Assembly: GCF_019175385.1 (NCBI RefSeq)
Contig: NC_083343.1
Location: 51,048,457-51,112,456 of the forward strand
Direction: 5' to 3'
Source of the DNA: Lycium barbarum
Taxonomy: Eukaryota; Streptophyta; Magnoliopsida; Solanales; Solanaceae
DNA length: 64,000 nucleotides
Part shown: positions 10,116-20,230 of the stretch, piece by piece
How positions within the stretch are numbered: position 1 is the stretch's first letter
How the letters are laid out: the number at the start of each line of letters is the position of its first letter
Position numbers and translations under genes: made by a program
The notes under the pieces: model-generated
The model's input: the letters and a program-made list of their open reading frames with translations, nothing else
Database searches by the model: none
What the model was told of the DNA's origin: nothing

Positions 10116-11873
10116 GTGATGTCCTTTGGGCTGACCAATGCCCCAGCAGTGTTTTTGGACCTGATGAACCGGGTATTCAAGCCGTTCCTAGACATATTCG
10201 TGATTGTTTTTATTAATGATATCCTGGTCTATTCACGATCAGAAGAGGAGCACGTAGATCATCTGAGGGCGGTACTTGGGGTACTCCGGCACCAGAAATT
10301 GTATGCTAAATTCTCTAAATGTGAATTCTGGTTGACTTCAGTGGCATTTTTGGGGCATATCATTGGAGTTGGTGGTCTTCGGGTGGATACACAGAAAATT
10401 GAGGCCGTGAAGACCTGGCCTAGACCTACAACACCTACGGAGGTACGTAGTTTCCTGGGATTAGCAGGGTATTATAGGAGATTTTTGGAGAATTTTGCTT
10501 CGATTGCAGCACCGTTAACGAAGTTGACTCAGAAAGCAGCAAAGTTCCAGTGGACTGATGCTTGTGAACGAAGCTTCCAGTTGCTGAAAGAAAAGTTGAC
10601 TACAGCTCCAGTTCTGACTCTCCCTGAGGGACCAGACGGTTATGCCATTTATTGCGATTCTTCTGGTGTTGGGATAGGTTGTGTATTGATGCAGCATGGT
10701 AGAGTTATAGCCTATGCCTCCCGGCAGCTCAGACAGCACGAAAGGAATTATCCTACTCATGACCTGGAATTAGCAGCGGTAATTCATGCTTTGAAGATAT
10801 GGCGATACTACCTATATGGGGTTCATGTTGATATTTATACGGACCACAAAAGCCTTCAGTACATCTTTAAGCAAAAGGAGCTGAATTTGCGACAGAGGAG
10901 ATGGCTCGAGTTGCTGAAAGACTATGATGTTGACATTCTATATCATCCTAGGAAAGCCAACGTTGTAGCCGATGCACTCAACCGTAAGTCTATGGGCAGC
11001 TTGACGGATGTACAGCCAGAAAGGAAAGAAATGGTTTGTGAAATTTATCAGCTAGCCAGTCTTGGAGTCCGTTTGGCTGGCTCTGGAGATATTGGGGTTT
11101 CTGTCCAAGAAGTTGCTGAGTCCTCTATTATGGAAGAAGTAAAGCGACGTCAATATGAGGACCCTGTTCTAGCACAGTATAGAGACACAGCCCTGGAAAA
11201 GGAGAAGACTCCATTCGAGATTACACCTGATGGGGTGCTACTACCTAAAGGCAGAATATGTGTACCTGAAGTTGCAGGGCTGCGACGACAAGTTATGGTA
11301 GAAGCACATTATGCCAGTTATTCCGTCTATCTGGGATCAACAAAGATGTATCATGACCTCAGATGCTTATATTGGTGGGATGGTATGCAAAGGGACATAG
11401 CAGAGTTTGTCGCTCAGTGCTCAAATTGCCAACAGGTTAAGATCAAACATCAGGAGCCTGGTGGGTTGTTACAGGAGATGGAGATTCCGACTTGGAAGTG
11501 GGAAGTAATCAATATGGATTTCATTACAGGTTTACTGCGCACTCTACGGAAGTATGATTCTATATGGGTTATTGTTGATAGACTGACGAAATCTGCCCAT
11601 TTATTTCCAGTCAGGACCACCTATTCGGTTGAGGATTATGCCCGGTTATATATTAAGGAGATAGTAAGACTTCACGGAGTCCCCACATCTATTATATCCG
11701 ACAGAGGTGCTCAGTTTACAACTAACTTCTGGAGATTATTTCAAGAAGGATTGGGGACCCAGGTAGGTCTTAGTACCGCATTCCACCCGCAGTCTGACGG
11801 ACAGGCCGAGCGTACTATTCAGACGTTAGAAGATATGCTATGGGCCTGTGTTATTGACTTCAAGGGTAGCTAG
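10116..11873 (+). pseudogene. pol: Element B RT palm, RNase H and integrase
   Basis: The open frame has 585 codons in phase with the pieces on both sides. The RT motif [10 protein letters not shown] is present, but the YxDD-type box reads FINDILVYS: the first Asp is Asn at 10215-10217, which should abolish polymerisation. RNase H follows ([16 protein letters not shown], the [10 protein letters not shown] region). The integrase zinc domain (H...H...CX2C near 11300-11435) and core follow with Asp 11517, Asp 11700 and Glu 11808; the last two are 36 codons apart, the D35E spacing. The frame ends at TAG 11871-11873, where homologues have Trp in GSWDDH. Confidence 0.93.
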
Positions 11874-11933
11874 GATGATCATTTACCACTTATTGAGTTT
11901 GCTTATAATAATAGCTATCATTCTAGCATCCAA

Positions 11934-12578
11934 ATGGCACCGTATGAGGTTCTGTATGGTAGGAAGTGCAGGTCCCTGATTGGTTGGTTCGACGTTGGCG
12001 AAACCAAGTTAATTGGCCCGGACATGGTTCAACAAGCAGTTGATAAAGTGAAGCTCATTCGGGAATGGTTACTAGCAGCTCAGAGTCGACAGAAATCATA
12101 TGCGGATAATCGACGTCGACACTTAGAGTTCCAGGTTGGCGATTGGGTATTTCTGAAAGTGTCACCCATGAAAGGTATAATGAGATTCGGCAGGAAGGGA
12201 AAGCTCAGTCCAAGGTATATTGGACCTTATCAGATCATCCGTAAGGTAGGAAAGGTTGCCTATGAATTGGACCTACCATCGGATTTAGGAGTAGTGCATC
12301 CAGTCTTCCACGTGTCAATGCTTCGCAAATGTATAGGCGATCCTTCCAGAATATTTCCCCTAGAGGATATCCAAGTGACAGAGGAGTTATCCTACGAAGA
12401 GCAGCCTATAGCCATACTGGATCGTCAGGTGAGAAGATTACGTACGAAAGACGTAGCTTCCGTTAAGGTATTGTGGAGAAACAATAACCGGGAGGAGATG
12501 ACATGGGAAGCCGAAGAAGAGATGAAGAAGAAGTATCCTCACTTGTTTCCTATACCTATAGGTAATCTAAACTCCTAA
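11934..12578 (+). pseudogene. pol: Element B integrase C-terminus and chromodomain
   Basis: It is in phase with the preceding piece. It begins in the MAPYEVLYGRKCR motif and runs through the GPYQIIRKVGKVAYELDLP integrase C-terminal fold and VHPVFHVSMLRKC. It ends in a chromodomain at about codons 155-205 (PIAILDRQVRRLRTKD, VKVLWRNNN, EEMTWEAEEEM). Chromodomains of chromoviruses guide insertion to modified chromatin. The final stop is at 12576-12578. Confidence 0.93.
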
Positions 12579-12690
12579 ATTGGTTACGTTGATGGATGAA
12601 TGAACTGTATGTGGTAGCTATAAAAGATATTCCCCCGAAGTGTTTATAAGACCCTATAAGACTAGTTCAACATTCCAGGACGAATGTTCA
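12579..12690 (+). other. Element B pol 3' untranslated stretch
   Basis: A short non-coding stretch between the chromodomain stop and the polypurine tract. It includes the CAGGACGAATGTTC motif just before the tract, also seen in other forms in C, E and A/D. Confidence 0.7.
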
Positions 12691-12716
12691 AAAGGGGGGG
12701 GGGGGGGGGGGGAGGA
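12691..12716 (+). other. Polypurine tract with a run of 19 G, element B
   Basis: AAA, then G at 12694-12712, then AGGA, lies immediately before the 3' LTR. The tract primes plus-strand DNA synthesis. Related tracts in C and E hold only 4-5 G in a row, so the run has expanded here or is a sequencing artefact. Confidence 0.9.
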
Positions 12717-14121
12717 TGTTATATCCCGTATTTTGTGCATTGGGACATTTTAAGCCAACCGCGATAAGTTAAGGACAAGACTATTTTTTTTCGATTTTGT
12801 TTTAATGCAAAATTTGCTTAGGAATATTATTGGTATAGAATATTAAGGGCAAATTTGGAATTAGGAAATTAATTCTTCATGAACCACAAAAAGCCACAAG
12901 TGGCCGTGTGGCTTGGTGTGGGCTCCCACAAATGCCTTGGCCAATTACTTCAAGCCATGAGGTGGGGCATGTGTTCACTTTGTATGGGCCATGTAATTAT
13001 ATATATATAGTTGGGTGATGAGCAAGCAAGACTCGTTATTCATCTTTTCCAACTCTAGAAACTTGAAGAAACTTGGAGAAAAAAAAGGGGGAACCATTCG
13101 GCCAAGGCTAGCTGAAATTGGTCCCATGAAAAATTGATCAAAAAAAATAATTTTCTTCTAGCATTTCAACCAATTGGAAGGCCCTTATTAACGTGGAGTA
13201 GTTGTTGGAGCAAGCAAAGCATTCATTGTGCAAGTTGTGAACCCTATCCAAGTTGAGAAGTTAAAGGATAAAGGTAAGATTTAATCTCCTTTTCTATGTG
13301 TTAGGGATGATATGTGAGTGTTGTAGTATGTAGAGATGGATGAAATTCATGAAATATGTGTGTGTTGATTGTGGCCGAATAGGGGCTATGTTGGTAAGAT
13401 GTGATGAATTGATTTTATTTAGTATTTTTGGTTGTTGTTGTTGTGGATTCCATGATGAAAATGAAGGTTTGATGGCTTGAAATGAAGTTGTAATCGTTGT
13501 AGGATTGTTGTAGAAGATAATGTGACGTTAGCATGGTTTCTTGTATTTGCATGAATGATGTTGTTAATATGTGATTGTTGGTGGAGTTCATGAACTTGGG
13601 AGTAAGGAATGTGTTGTTGTTGTTTTTATTTAGTTTGGAAGATTGCGGATTGTGTTGTTGTGGTTGATTTGAATATAAATGAAATGTCGTCGAATTATGT
13701 AGAAAGGGTTACTAACGTTAGAATGCAATTCGAACTAATTGTTGAAGTGGTCAATATGGTTGTTGGTATTGTTGTTGACGATTTGGCCGAGTTGAATTCT
13801 CGGGGATGGTTGAATTTATAGGGGAAATGCTGCCCAAATTTCTGTAGGTGGATTGCTAGTTTAGAACCGGATTCCTAAATACCTATAGCTAACGTTTGAT
13901 ACCTTTTGACGTTGTTGTAGATCTTGCGAAAGCCGAGACTTAAGTTCGGATTAGCTTAGGAAGCGGGCAAGGTATGTAAGGCTTACCCTTTCTTTCTTTT
14001 GGCATGTCCTAGAGCTAAATAAGGTATGACATGCACCGTGGGGTAACTCTATTCTTGAATTCCGATCTTGTTTATGATTCTTATTCACTTCTTGACATGA
14101 GCATACTTAGTATAGTCGAGC

Positions 14122-14126
14122 TTATT
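14122..14126 (+). other. Target-site duplication TTATT (left)
   Basis: TTATT is repeated at 17128-17132 around the solo LTR. The uninterrupted 5' LTR of B reads through the same site near 6312. Confidence 0.95.
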
Positions 14127-16210
14127 TGTTATATCCTGTATTTTGCGCATTCGGATATTTTAATGTAATTGCGACAAGTTAAGAGCAAGGCTATATTTTG
14201 ATCTTGTTTGGTACATAAGTTGTTTATAAAATTTTTGATGTGGAAATATTAAGAATGGTTAGGGGTAGAAAGGGAAATTCGCAAGATGACTCATAGAAAT
14301 ATGGAGGAAGGCTAAGGGCAAATTTGGAATTTGGAAAATAAATTTTCATGAATTGCAAAAAAAAAAAGAGTGGGCTTGAATTAATAGGCCATATGGCCGT
14401 CCAACATGAAGTGGGCCAAGGCCCACATGGGAGCCCAATATTAATTCATAAAAGATGAATAAGAGGACACATTTTTTATTCTTCTCACTTAGAATTTTCA
14501 AGAAACTTGAAGAAGACTCACAAGGGCCATTCGGCCAAGCCAAGAGGAAATTGAAGCCTTCAATTTTGATCCAAAAAAATATTTTCTTCTAGTATTCCTA
14601 CTAATTTGAAGGTCCTCTTTAACGTGGTATAATTGTTGGAGCAAGAAGTCCTCTCCTTGTTGCAAGTTCATAATCATATCCAAGTGAGAAGTTAAGGGAA
14701 AAAGGTAAGAATTAATCTTCTTTTATATGTATGGATGGTTGTGTATGTTGTAGTATGTAGAAATGGATGAAATTTATGAAAATATGGATGTTGTGTTGTG
14801 GCCGTGTGGTTATTGTATGGCATGGAAGAGAATCAATCAATTTTTCTTAAGTATTTTGGTTGTTGTTGTAATGGCATCTATGATGGAAATGAAAGTTTGA
14901 TGATTCTAGTTGAAGTTGTAAGTGTTGGAAAGTTGTTTAAAAGCTAATGTGATGTCAAAAACCATTTCTTGTATATATGGAAAACTAATGTTGTTAGTGT
15001 GTGAATTGTTGGTGTAGTTCGTGAATTTGAAAGGAGGAAATGTGTTATTATTGTTCTTGTTGAATTTGGAAGGTTTCTGATGGAATGGCATATTGGTTGG
15101 ATTATTGTGAATATTGTGCGGATTGTTTGAAGCGTTCTTAAATATTGTATGAATGGTTTGGATTAGTACTTGAATATGTAGGCAATTATGAATTGAACAT
15201 AAATGGAACGCCGTCGAAGTTTGTAGAAAGAAGTTGTTAACGTTGGAATGCGTTTTGAATTGATTGTTGATATTTTTAGAATGACTGTTGATATTGTTGT
15301 TGATAATTTGGCCGAGTTAAATTCTCGGATTTGTTGTTGTTGATTTGGCCGAGTTGGATTCTCGGGGTTAGTTATATTTATAGGGGAAATGCTGCCAAAA
15401 TTTCTGTAAATAAAGTGTTTGTCGAAGATTGAACTTCTAAGTATCTACAGCTAATGTTTGGTATACACTAATATCATTGTAGATCTTGCGGGGCCAAAGA
15501 CGTGAATTCGGATTAGTTAGGGAGCGGGCAAAGGTATGTAAAGCCTAACCTTTCTTTCTTTTGGCATGTCCTAGTTGCAAGTAAGCTATGATATGAGCCT
15601 CGGGGTAATTCCATTCATAAGATCTGAGCATGCCTAAGATTTTTATTCACTTCTTGATGTTAGTATTCCTAATGTAATCTAACTATGGTCTTTGTGTCTT
15701 TGGTATGATTGGATAATGGATAAGTGTTAAGAATGTTATTCCAAAAAGCTTTATGTTGAACGATGGCTCTAACTTTCATAGACGAGCTCAGATCGCTCTG
15801 ATACGTTCTTACGGAGTCCTAAAGCGAATAAGGTCTGAAATTTTCGTAGGTGGTTACCGATTGCTTTGAATCCTGTGGTAAAACTTCAAACGCCCATAAC
15901 TTTTTATACTAAATCGTATTGACCCGAAACTTGTTTCTGAGCCTTCAGGCGTCGGTAAGTATATTTATCCATCGAGTCTTAAAAGCTGATTTACGTGCAT
16001 TTAGTCTCTCACTACTCTGCTCGTGCATATGGTTGTTAACTTTCTTATGCTAACTCGGATTAACTTGAAACGTGTTTATGGTTTACTAATGATTTCGAGA
16101 AAAATAGTTTTGTACTAAAGGAAGTCTAAAGTTGATTTTCAAAACCACTCCGAAGGGGGTGCGAGATTTTACTATTTCATTTCAGTTACGATTTATGTTT
16201 ACGCTCCATA

Positions 16211-16450
16211 CCATCATTATTATTATGCCGGAAGCGGCTGCCCGAAGGGGCCATAATTATTATTAAGCCGGAAGCGGCTTCCCGAAGGGGCCATCATTAT
16301 TATTATGCCGGAAGCAGCTGCCCGAAGGGGCCATCGTCATTATTAAGCCAGAAGCGGCTGCCCGAAGAGGCCATCATTATTATTAAGCCGGAAGCGGCTG
16401 CCCGAAGGGGCTGTCATCATTACTACGCCGGAAGCGGCCGTCCGAAGGGA
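16211..16450 (+). repeat. Tandem repeat, 6 copies of a 40-bp unit
   Basis: Unit starts are at 16211, 16251, 16291, 16331, 16371 and 16411, exactly 40 bp apart. Each unit has an AT-rich half (CATCATTATTATTA) and a GC-rich half with GCCGGAAGCGGC, a 4-bp stem around a GAAG loop. A degenerate partial unit follows to about 16480. The array is near the 3' third of a solo LTR. Confidence 0.97.
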
Positions 16451-16686
16451 CTATTTGGTTAGCATGTCGGAAGCGACACGTGTGCTTGATTGCATCATTT
16501 TCTTAAAGAATGTGTGTTCGCTTGCATTATTTACTTAAGGATTGTTTTGAGACCTCGTGTATACATTTATGCTTCTTCCAGCGAAGGCTGCAGGTATTGA
16601 GTTTGGTTGTGATTTCTTCCCTCCTAAATTAAGCTATGGTTATGATTTGTTACCGCTTTACATATTCCATACATATTCCGTACTGA

Positions 16687-16725
16687 CCCCCTTTCTTTGG
16701 GGGCTGCGTTTCATGCCACGCAGGT
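16687..16725 (+). promoter_or_regulatory. LTR hairpin H1 with CAGGTA, solo LTR
   Basis: CCCCC (16687-16691), a TTTCTTT loop and GGGGG (16699-16703), followed by a TGCGTTTCATG block and CAGGTA. It shares the loop and downstream block with other families. Confidence 0.6.
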
Positions 16726-17791
16726 ACACCCAGATGAGTAGAAGACTTTGCTAAAGGTATTCCAGCGGAATTGGCAAGCTCCATCTCAGTTCGGAGTGTT
16801 GCCGGGTCAAAGTACTTATGTCGTGGTATTTTGTATTTGTTAGAGACTTTGCAGACAGTGCCCTGTGGATAGGGCGTCGAGAAGTGCGAATCATTTGTAG
16901 ATGCTAAAGGAGTATGTAATTTCAGATTATTTCAGTTAGTAAAAAGTACGTAATTGATTGATAGTTTCCATAATCTGTATAAAGACAATGATCTTTATTT
17001 GGAAAAGTTCCATGTTTTAAAAGTTTTTTTGAAATGACAGGTTTTGGTAAAGCGAACGTTTAAGGGTTCGCTCGACTCTGATGAAGGTCGGGTGCCCATC
17101 ATGCCCTATCAAGATTGGGGCGTGACATTATTGTATGATTGAATAACGAGTAAAGCATAAAGAGTTCCTGTTCCTAAAAGAGTTCTATAAGGATTAATGT
17201 CCCTAACTTTCATAGGCGGTCTCGGATTGCTTTGAAACGTTCGCAGAGGTTTCTGTAAAGAATAATGTCCATAACTTTCTTGTGCAAACTCAGATTGACT
17301 CGAGACGTGCTTATGATCCTTCCAGTGTCGACTAGTGTACTTACCTATTGAGTCCTAAAATTGATTTATGTGCATATGATTTCTCACTACTCTGCTCGTG
17401 CATGCCTCAATATATCTTTCACTGAGTCCCGGGCCAGGACACGTTCTCGTGCGTACTCCACTGCATTGTTCACCGAGTCCCTCAATATAGGGTCGGGACA
17501 CGTTATATGTATATTCACTCTGGAGTATGATGTGTTATGGCGTTATGATGGGTTACAGAGTTATTCCCTATTCTGGAGTATGATGTGTTATGGCGCCAAC
17601 GACCATGTTTGTTCACCGAGTCCCATAATGGGCAGGATATGACATATGACATTGACATGAATGATTTGTGTTTTCAAAGTAAGCATTTTGGTATTCTGGA
17701 TAGTGTACTTACTTTTTATATTTCTTGTTCCGATTATGTCTCTGTTTACTGTACTTCATGCTTTACATACTCAGTGCATACTCTGTACTGA

Positions 17792-17950
17792 CCCCCGCTC
17801 CTTGGGGGCTGCGTTTCATGCCCGCAGGTACCGACGCTCATTACGGTGACCCGTCAGCCTAGGACCTCCATTCGGCTATTTTGAAGTGCTCCCTTGTTCC
17901 GGAGCCTATACTTTTGGTACAGATCCTTCTGTTGTGAATATGTATATATA

Positions 17951-17992
<42 letters not shown>

Positions 17993-18023
17993 TAATTAAG
18001 GTACGGTGGGGCCCTGTCCCGCC
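17792..18023 (+). promoter_or_regulatory. Hairpin module (H1, H2, H3) in element B 3' LTR
   Basis: H1 is at 17792-17808 (CCCCC/GGGGG), H2 around 17889-17907 (GCTCC/GGAGC) and H3 at 18005-18023 (GGTGGG/CCCGCC). An AT microsatellite separates H2 and H3. In the 3' LTR this module would lie near the RNA 3' end. Confidence 0.62.
17940..17990 (+). repeat. AT dinucleotide microsatellite
   Basis: About 50 bp of TA repeats, nearly uninterrupted. The corresponding site in the 5' LTR of B (7150-7156) has only a few units, so the tract grew after insertion. Confidence 0.95.
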
Positions 18024-18348
18024 ATATGACACTGTTGCTACTCTTAGAGTCCTGTAGACATGTATGTGGGTCATGGGTGGTCATTGTTCAGTTATGTCAG
18101 TGTGGATTACGTTTTGGCAATTTCCTGCATTACGATAGCCTGACCGGCTTGTGTGTGATATCATATGTGACAGTTTATACAACATTTTGTCTTGCACTAT
18201 AAAAGCCCTTAATATGCTAAACGCAAGTATGATAAATGTCTATCTGGTTGAATCGCGACAGTATAGGTTGAACGATAGATAGTATGATAAGGGGTGCTCG
18301 GTAGTCAATACTGGGTACTTGTCATGGCCCTCTAGTTGGGTCGTGACA

Positions 18349-18611
18349 GTGGTAATCTAAAATCATTAGTCGCTCTTATACTAGTCTAGACAAGGTCATG
18401 GGAAGTTGGATCGAGTCTGTAATCATTTATTTGTTGTAATCTCATAAATACATGAGTTTATTAATCATGTTGTGAAGTTCTGCTGTTATTTCTAAATATC
18501 TATTGGTTGAAATGATTCGTCTTTATTTAATTGATATGTTATTCGATAGAAGGTTCGCTGACCGAGGTGGGAAAGGTAGGTGCCCGTGCAATCGTAAAAT
18601 AGGTCATGACA
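18349..18611 (+). repeat. Element A 5' LTR, part 2
   Basis: It continues the LTR interrupted by B and matches 36657-36913. It ends in GGTCATGACA at 18611, one change from the GGGTCGTGACA end of the 3' LTR. Confidence 0.9.
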
Positions 18612-18614
18612 AGT

Positions 18615-18626
18615 TGGTATCGGAGC
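18615..18626 (+). other. Primer binding site, element A
   Basis: TGGTATCGGAGC lies 3 bp after the LTR end, with one mismatch to the tRNA-iMet complement TGGTATCAGAGC. Confidence 0.88.
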
Positions 18627-18673
18627 CTAGGTTACCGGTCTCATGAGTACAAGAGCAATGTCTAGTAAAGTCT

Positions 18674-18710
18674 CGTGGAATGGTACGTAGACGTCCGTAC
18701 CCATCCACGG
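18674..18710 (+). promoter_or_regulatory. Dimerisation-type stem-loop in element A leader
   Basis: The outer stem is CGTGG/CCACG (18674-18678, 18706-18710). The inner stem is ATGGTACG (18680-18687) with CGTACCCAT (18696-18704, one bulge). The 8-nt loop TAGACGTC (18688-18695) ends in the palindrome GACGTC. It lies 62 nt after the primer site, as in B, C, E and F, but with a different stem and loop sequence. A non-autonomous element would need such a signal for co-packaging; this is inference. Confidence 0.6.
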
Positions 18711-18943
18711 GAGGCTATAGGGCATCTAGGAACCTTTTCCTTCTTTCTTTCAAACCATGCTACTTCGGTCAAATTGGTATCTCAGTGGGCCCAATTGGTA
18801 TCTAGACGATTCCAATTGGTATCTACGCGCGAAAAGCAAGTCATATTCGGAATCAAGTCTAATATGTGTTGAGTATGGTCGAGTTAAGATTTTAGTGGCG
18901 AAATGATCCAAGTATGGTATGATATCACTGCTAGTTATTGCGC

Positions 18944-19097
18944 CCCAGCGGTCAGCCAACCGTTGTAGCGTTACCGCTGCAGCGAGTATGCCAAAGCTGA
19001 AGCGGTTCCTTTTATTCTTCCTTGACCGCTTCTGTGGCCCCTCTATCGCCGAAGCGAGACCGCTGTAGCGGTTTGAGAGACCGCTGAAGCGGAACCC
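18944..19097. repeat. Cluster of CCGCT-N-AGCGG palindromic words
   Basis: Words such as ACCGCTGCAGCG, ACCGCTGTAGCGGT and ACCGCTGAAGCGG recur 6-8 times in 150 bp, downstream of the antisense ORF stop. Related clusters occur elsewhere in A and in its relative D. Confidence 0.8.
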
Positions 19098-19281
19098 CTG
19101 GGTTTAGAGACCAGATTTTCTCCTCTGTTTCCAACCTGTTTCCCCTGTTTTCACCAGTTCACAGAACAAATAAAAGCAATAGCATTCCAGAAACATCAAT
19201 TGTATAAAAACAAGCCCGATAAGGGCAAGAACTACTCAAGTCACTACTATGAAACCAACTGCTATTACCAAAACAAATAAG

Positions 19282-19705
19282 CTAATAGACCTTCTCGCAA
19301 GATTTATTCTTGGCCTGCTCCTTCTCAAAATCAGTGCGAAGCTGGACATGGTCTATAGCCAAGGAAGTGTAGACAGTCTGCAAAGGGGTGAGTGACTCAC
19401 CCATATTTTTTTGGCCATCGAGGTAGTCCTTTTTCTGCTTCCTAGTAAAGTAACCCCCACCAGCACTGGATGAACCTACCTTCACAGAAGGCCTCGACAT
19501 ACCCTGCGACATCGCCATCATCTCGTCAAAACGAGTATCAACATGCTCAAAAGGGCCCTAAACAGGGGCAGCCCCAGTCCCAGTCTCATCTCATCCTCCA
19601 CCGGCACTAGCACTTGTCCCCTCTGCAGTCTTCATCTTCTTGTGCTGGACAGCTGTGCCCTGGCGATACACCCGCAATGGGTGGAAGTCAGCATCAGAAT
19701 CTACC
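19282..19705 (-). pseudogene. Element A antisense ORF, C-terminal part
   Basis: Read on the minus strand, it continues the ORF that starts at 32725 and is broken by element C. The last 79 codons (19521-19282) are open and include YFTRKQKKDYLDGQKNM and a Glu/Lys-rich tail. They match the end of the same ORF in element D (about 62320-62510), where the order is YFTTKQMKSYMETQ and then an RDDLDKDQKKSRARD stretch. In-frame stops occur near 19605 and 19555. The tail may form a coiled coil. The enzymatic role is unknown. Confidence 0.75.
19701..19705 (+). other. Target-site duplication CTACC (left) of element C
   Basis: CTACC is repeated at 32027-32031 on the other side of element C. Confidence 0.96.
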
Positions 19706-20046
19706 TGTTACACCTTGGAAAATTCCCGTTAACATACAGTGAATAGGCTAGCGAAGAGCACGACATATACGATATTTCGATAAGTAAGAAATAACATTTG
19801 ATGATCCTAATCGAGATTCAAAGACATTTGACGTAAGCGAAGAAGGTTGACAAGGAAAGTAAGGGATATGTTGCATGTCGGTTAAGAATTATGGGCTATG
19901 AGTAAATGATGGCTTAAAGATATTTCAGAGACGAGTGATAATGTTCCTTAGATTGGTATTGAGGTGTTAAACAAGTGTAAAGAAGGTTCCATAAGGATTG
20001 GAGATCAAACGAGTCGACGAGAACGAAATAGGAACAACTGGGCATT

Positions 20047-20193
20047 ATACGACCCAACATACTGGCCGTATAAATTATACTGGCCGTATTTTAGGCTGTA
20101 TATTTAGCCAAGAGGGGTATCATTCACTGGACAAAACATACGGCCATACATACGGCCCATATAAAATGTACGGACCGTATGTTGGTCCGTAAA
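20047..20193. promoter_or_regulatory. Cluster of ATACGGCC/GGCCGTAT words, element C 5' LTR
   Basis: About nine half or full copies of the palindrome family ATACGG(C/A)CCGTAT lie within 150 bp, in both orientations, ending about 30 bp before the TATA box. The 3' LTR keeps the same cluster (30016-30164). It resembles a dense binding array for a dimeric factor; this is inference. Confidence 0.75.
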
Positions 20194-20221
20194 TCTCGGT
20201 CGGGACAGATTTCAAGATTTA

Positions 20222-20230
20222 ATATAAGGA
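20222..20230 (+). promoter_or_regulatory. TATA box, element C 5' LTR
   Basis: AATATAAGG followed by ACCCCTCTCTC, a typical plant TATA and pyrimidine-rich start region. The 3' LTR copy is at about 30190-30198. Confidence 0.65.

Larger units (their letters stand above)
14127..17127 (+). mobile_element. Solo LTR, plus orientation, inside element B 3' LTR
   Basis: 3,001 bp, TGTTATATCC...GGGGCGTGACA, with perfect 5-bp duplications TTATT. It has no internal region. It contains a six-copy 40-bp tandem array (16211-16450) and hairpin H1 (16687-16703), with CAGGTA after it. H3 is not recognisable, so it belongs to a subfamily distinct from B. Confidence 0.96.
2093..18348 (+). mobile_element. Element B: Ty3/gypsy chromodomain LTR retrotransposon, nested in element A
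   Basis: The order is 5' LTR (2093-7512), tRNA-iMet primer site (7517-7528), gag-pol (7717-12578), polypurine tract ending at 12716 and 3' LTR (12717-18348). Without their nested solo LTRs the two LTRs are about 2.61 and 2.63 kb. The element interrupts the LTR of A: AATGTAGT precedes it and GTGGTAATCT follows it, and the empty site is seen near 36655. The 5' edge has lost about 7 bp covering the target duplication and the TGTT of the LTR. Domain order RT-RNaseH-integrase-chromodomain places it with Del/Tekay-type chromoviruses. Coding capacity is destroyed. Confidence 0.93.
12717..18348 (+). repeat. Element B 3' LTR (interrupted)
   Basis: It begins TGTTATATCCCG and ends GGGTCGTGACA. Apart from the solo LTR at 14127-17127 it matches the 5' LTR over its length. 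It carries H1 at 17792-17808 and H3 at 18005-18023. Element A resumes at GTGGT (18349-18353). The ORF at 13609-13821 has no homology I recognise and is not a gene. Confidence 0.93.
18627..19281 (+). other. Element A 5' internal region, non-coding
   Basis: This is the leader after the primer site, without gag. A cluster of imperfect palindromes of the form CCGCTGTAGCGG lies at 18944-19097. Several short repeats of CAATTGGTATCT occur at 18772-18825. No sense-strand protein is recognisable. Confidence 0.75.

Noticed and set aside
13609..13821. A 70-codon frame in the B 3' LTR
   Set aside because: It is Val-rich from GTTGTT repeats, lies inside an LTR and has no homologue that I can recognise.
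16211..16450. Regular 40-bp repeats that might look like a CRISPR array
   Set aside because: The units are directly adjacent without variable spacers, lie in a plant solo LTR and have no cas genes nearby.
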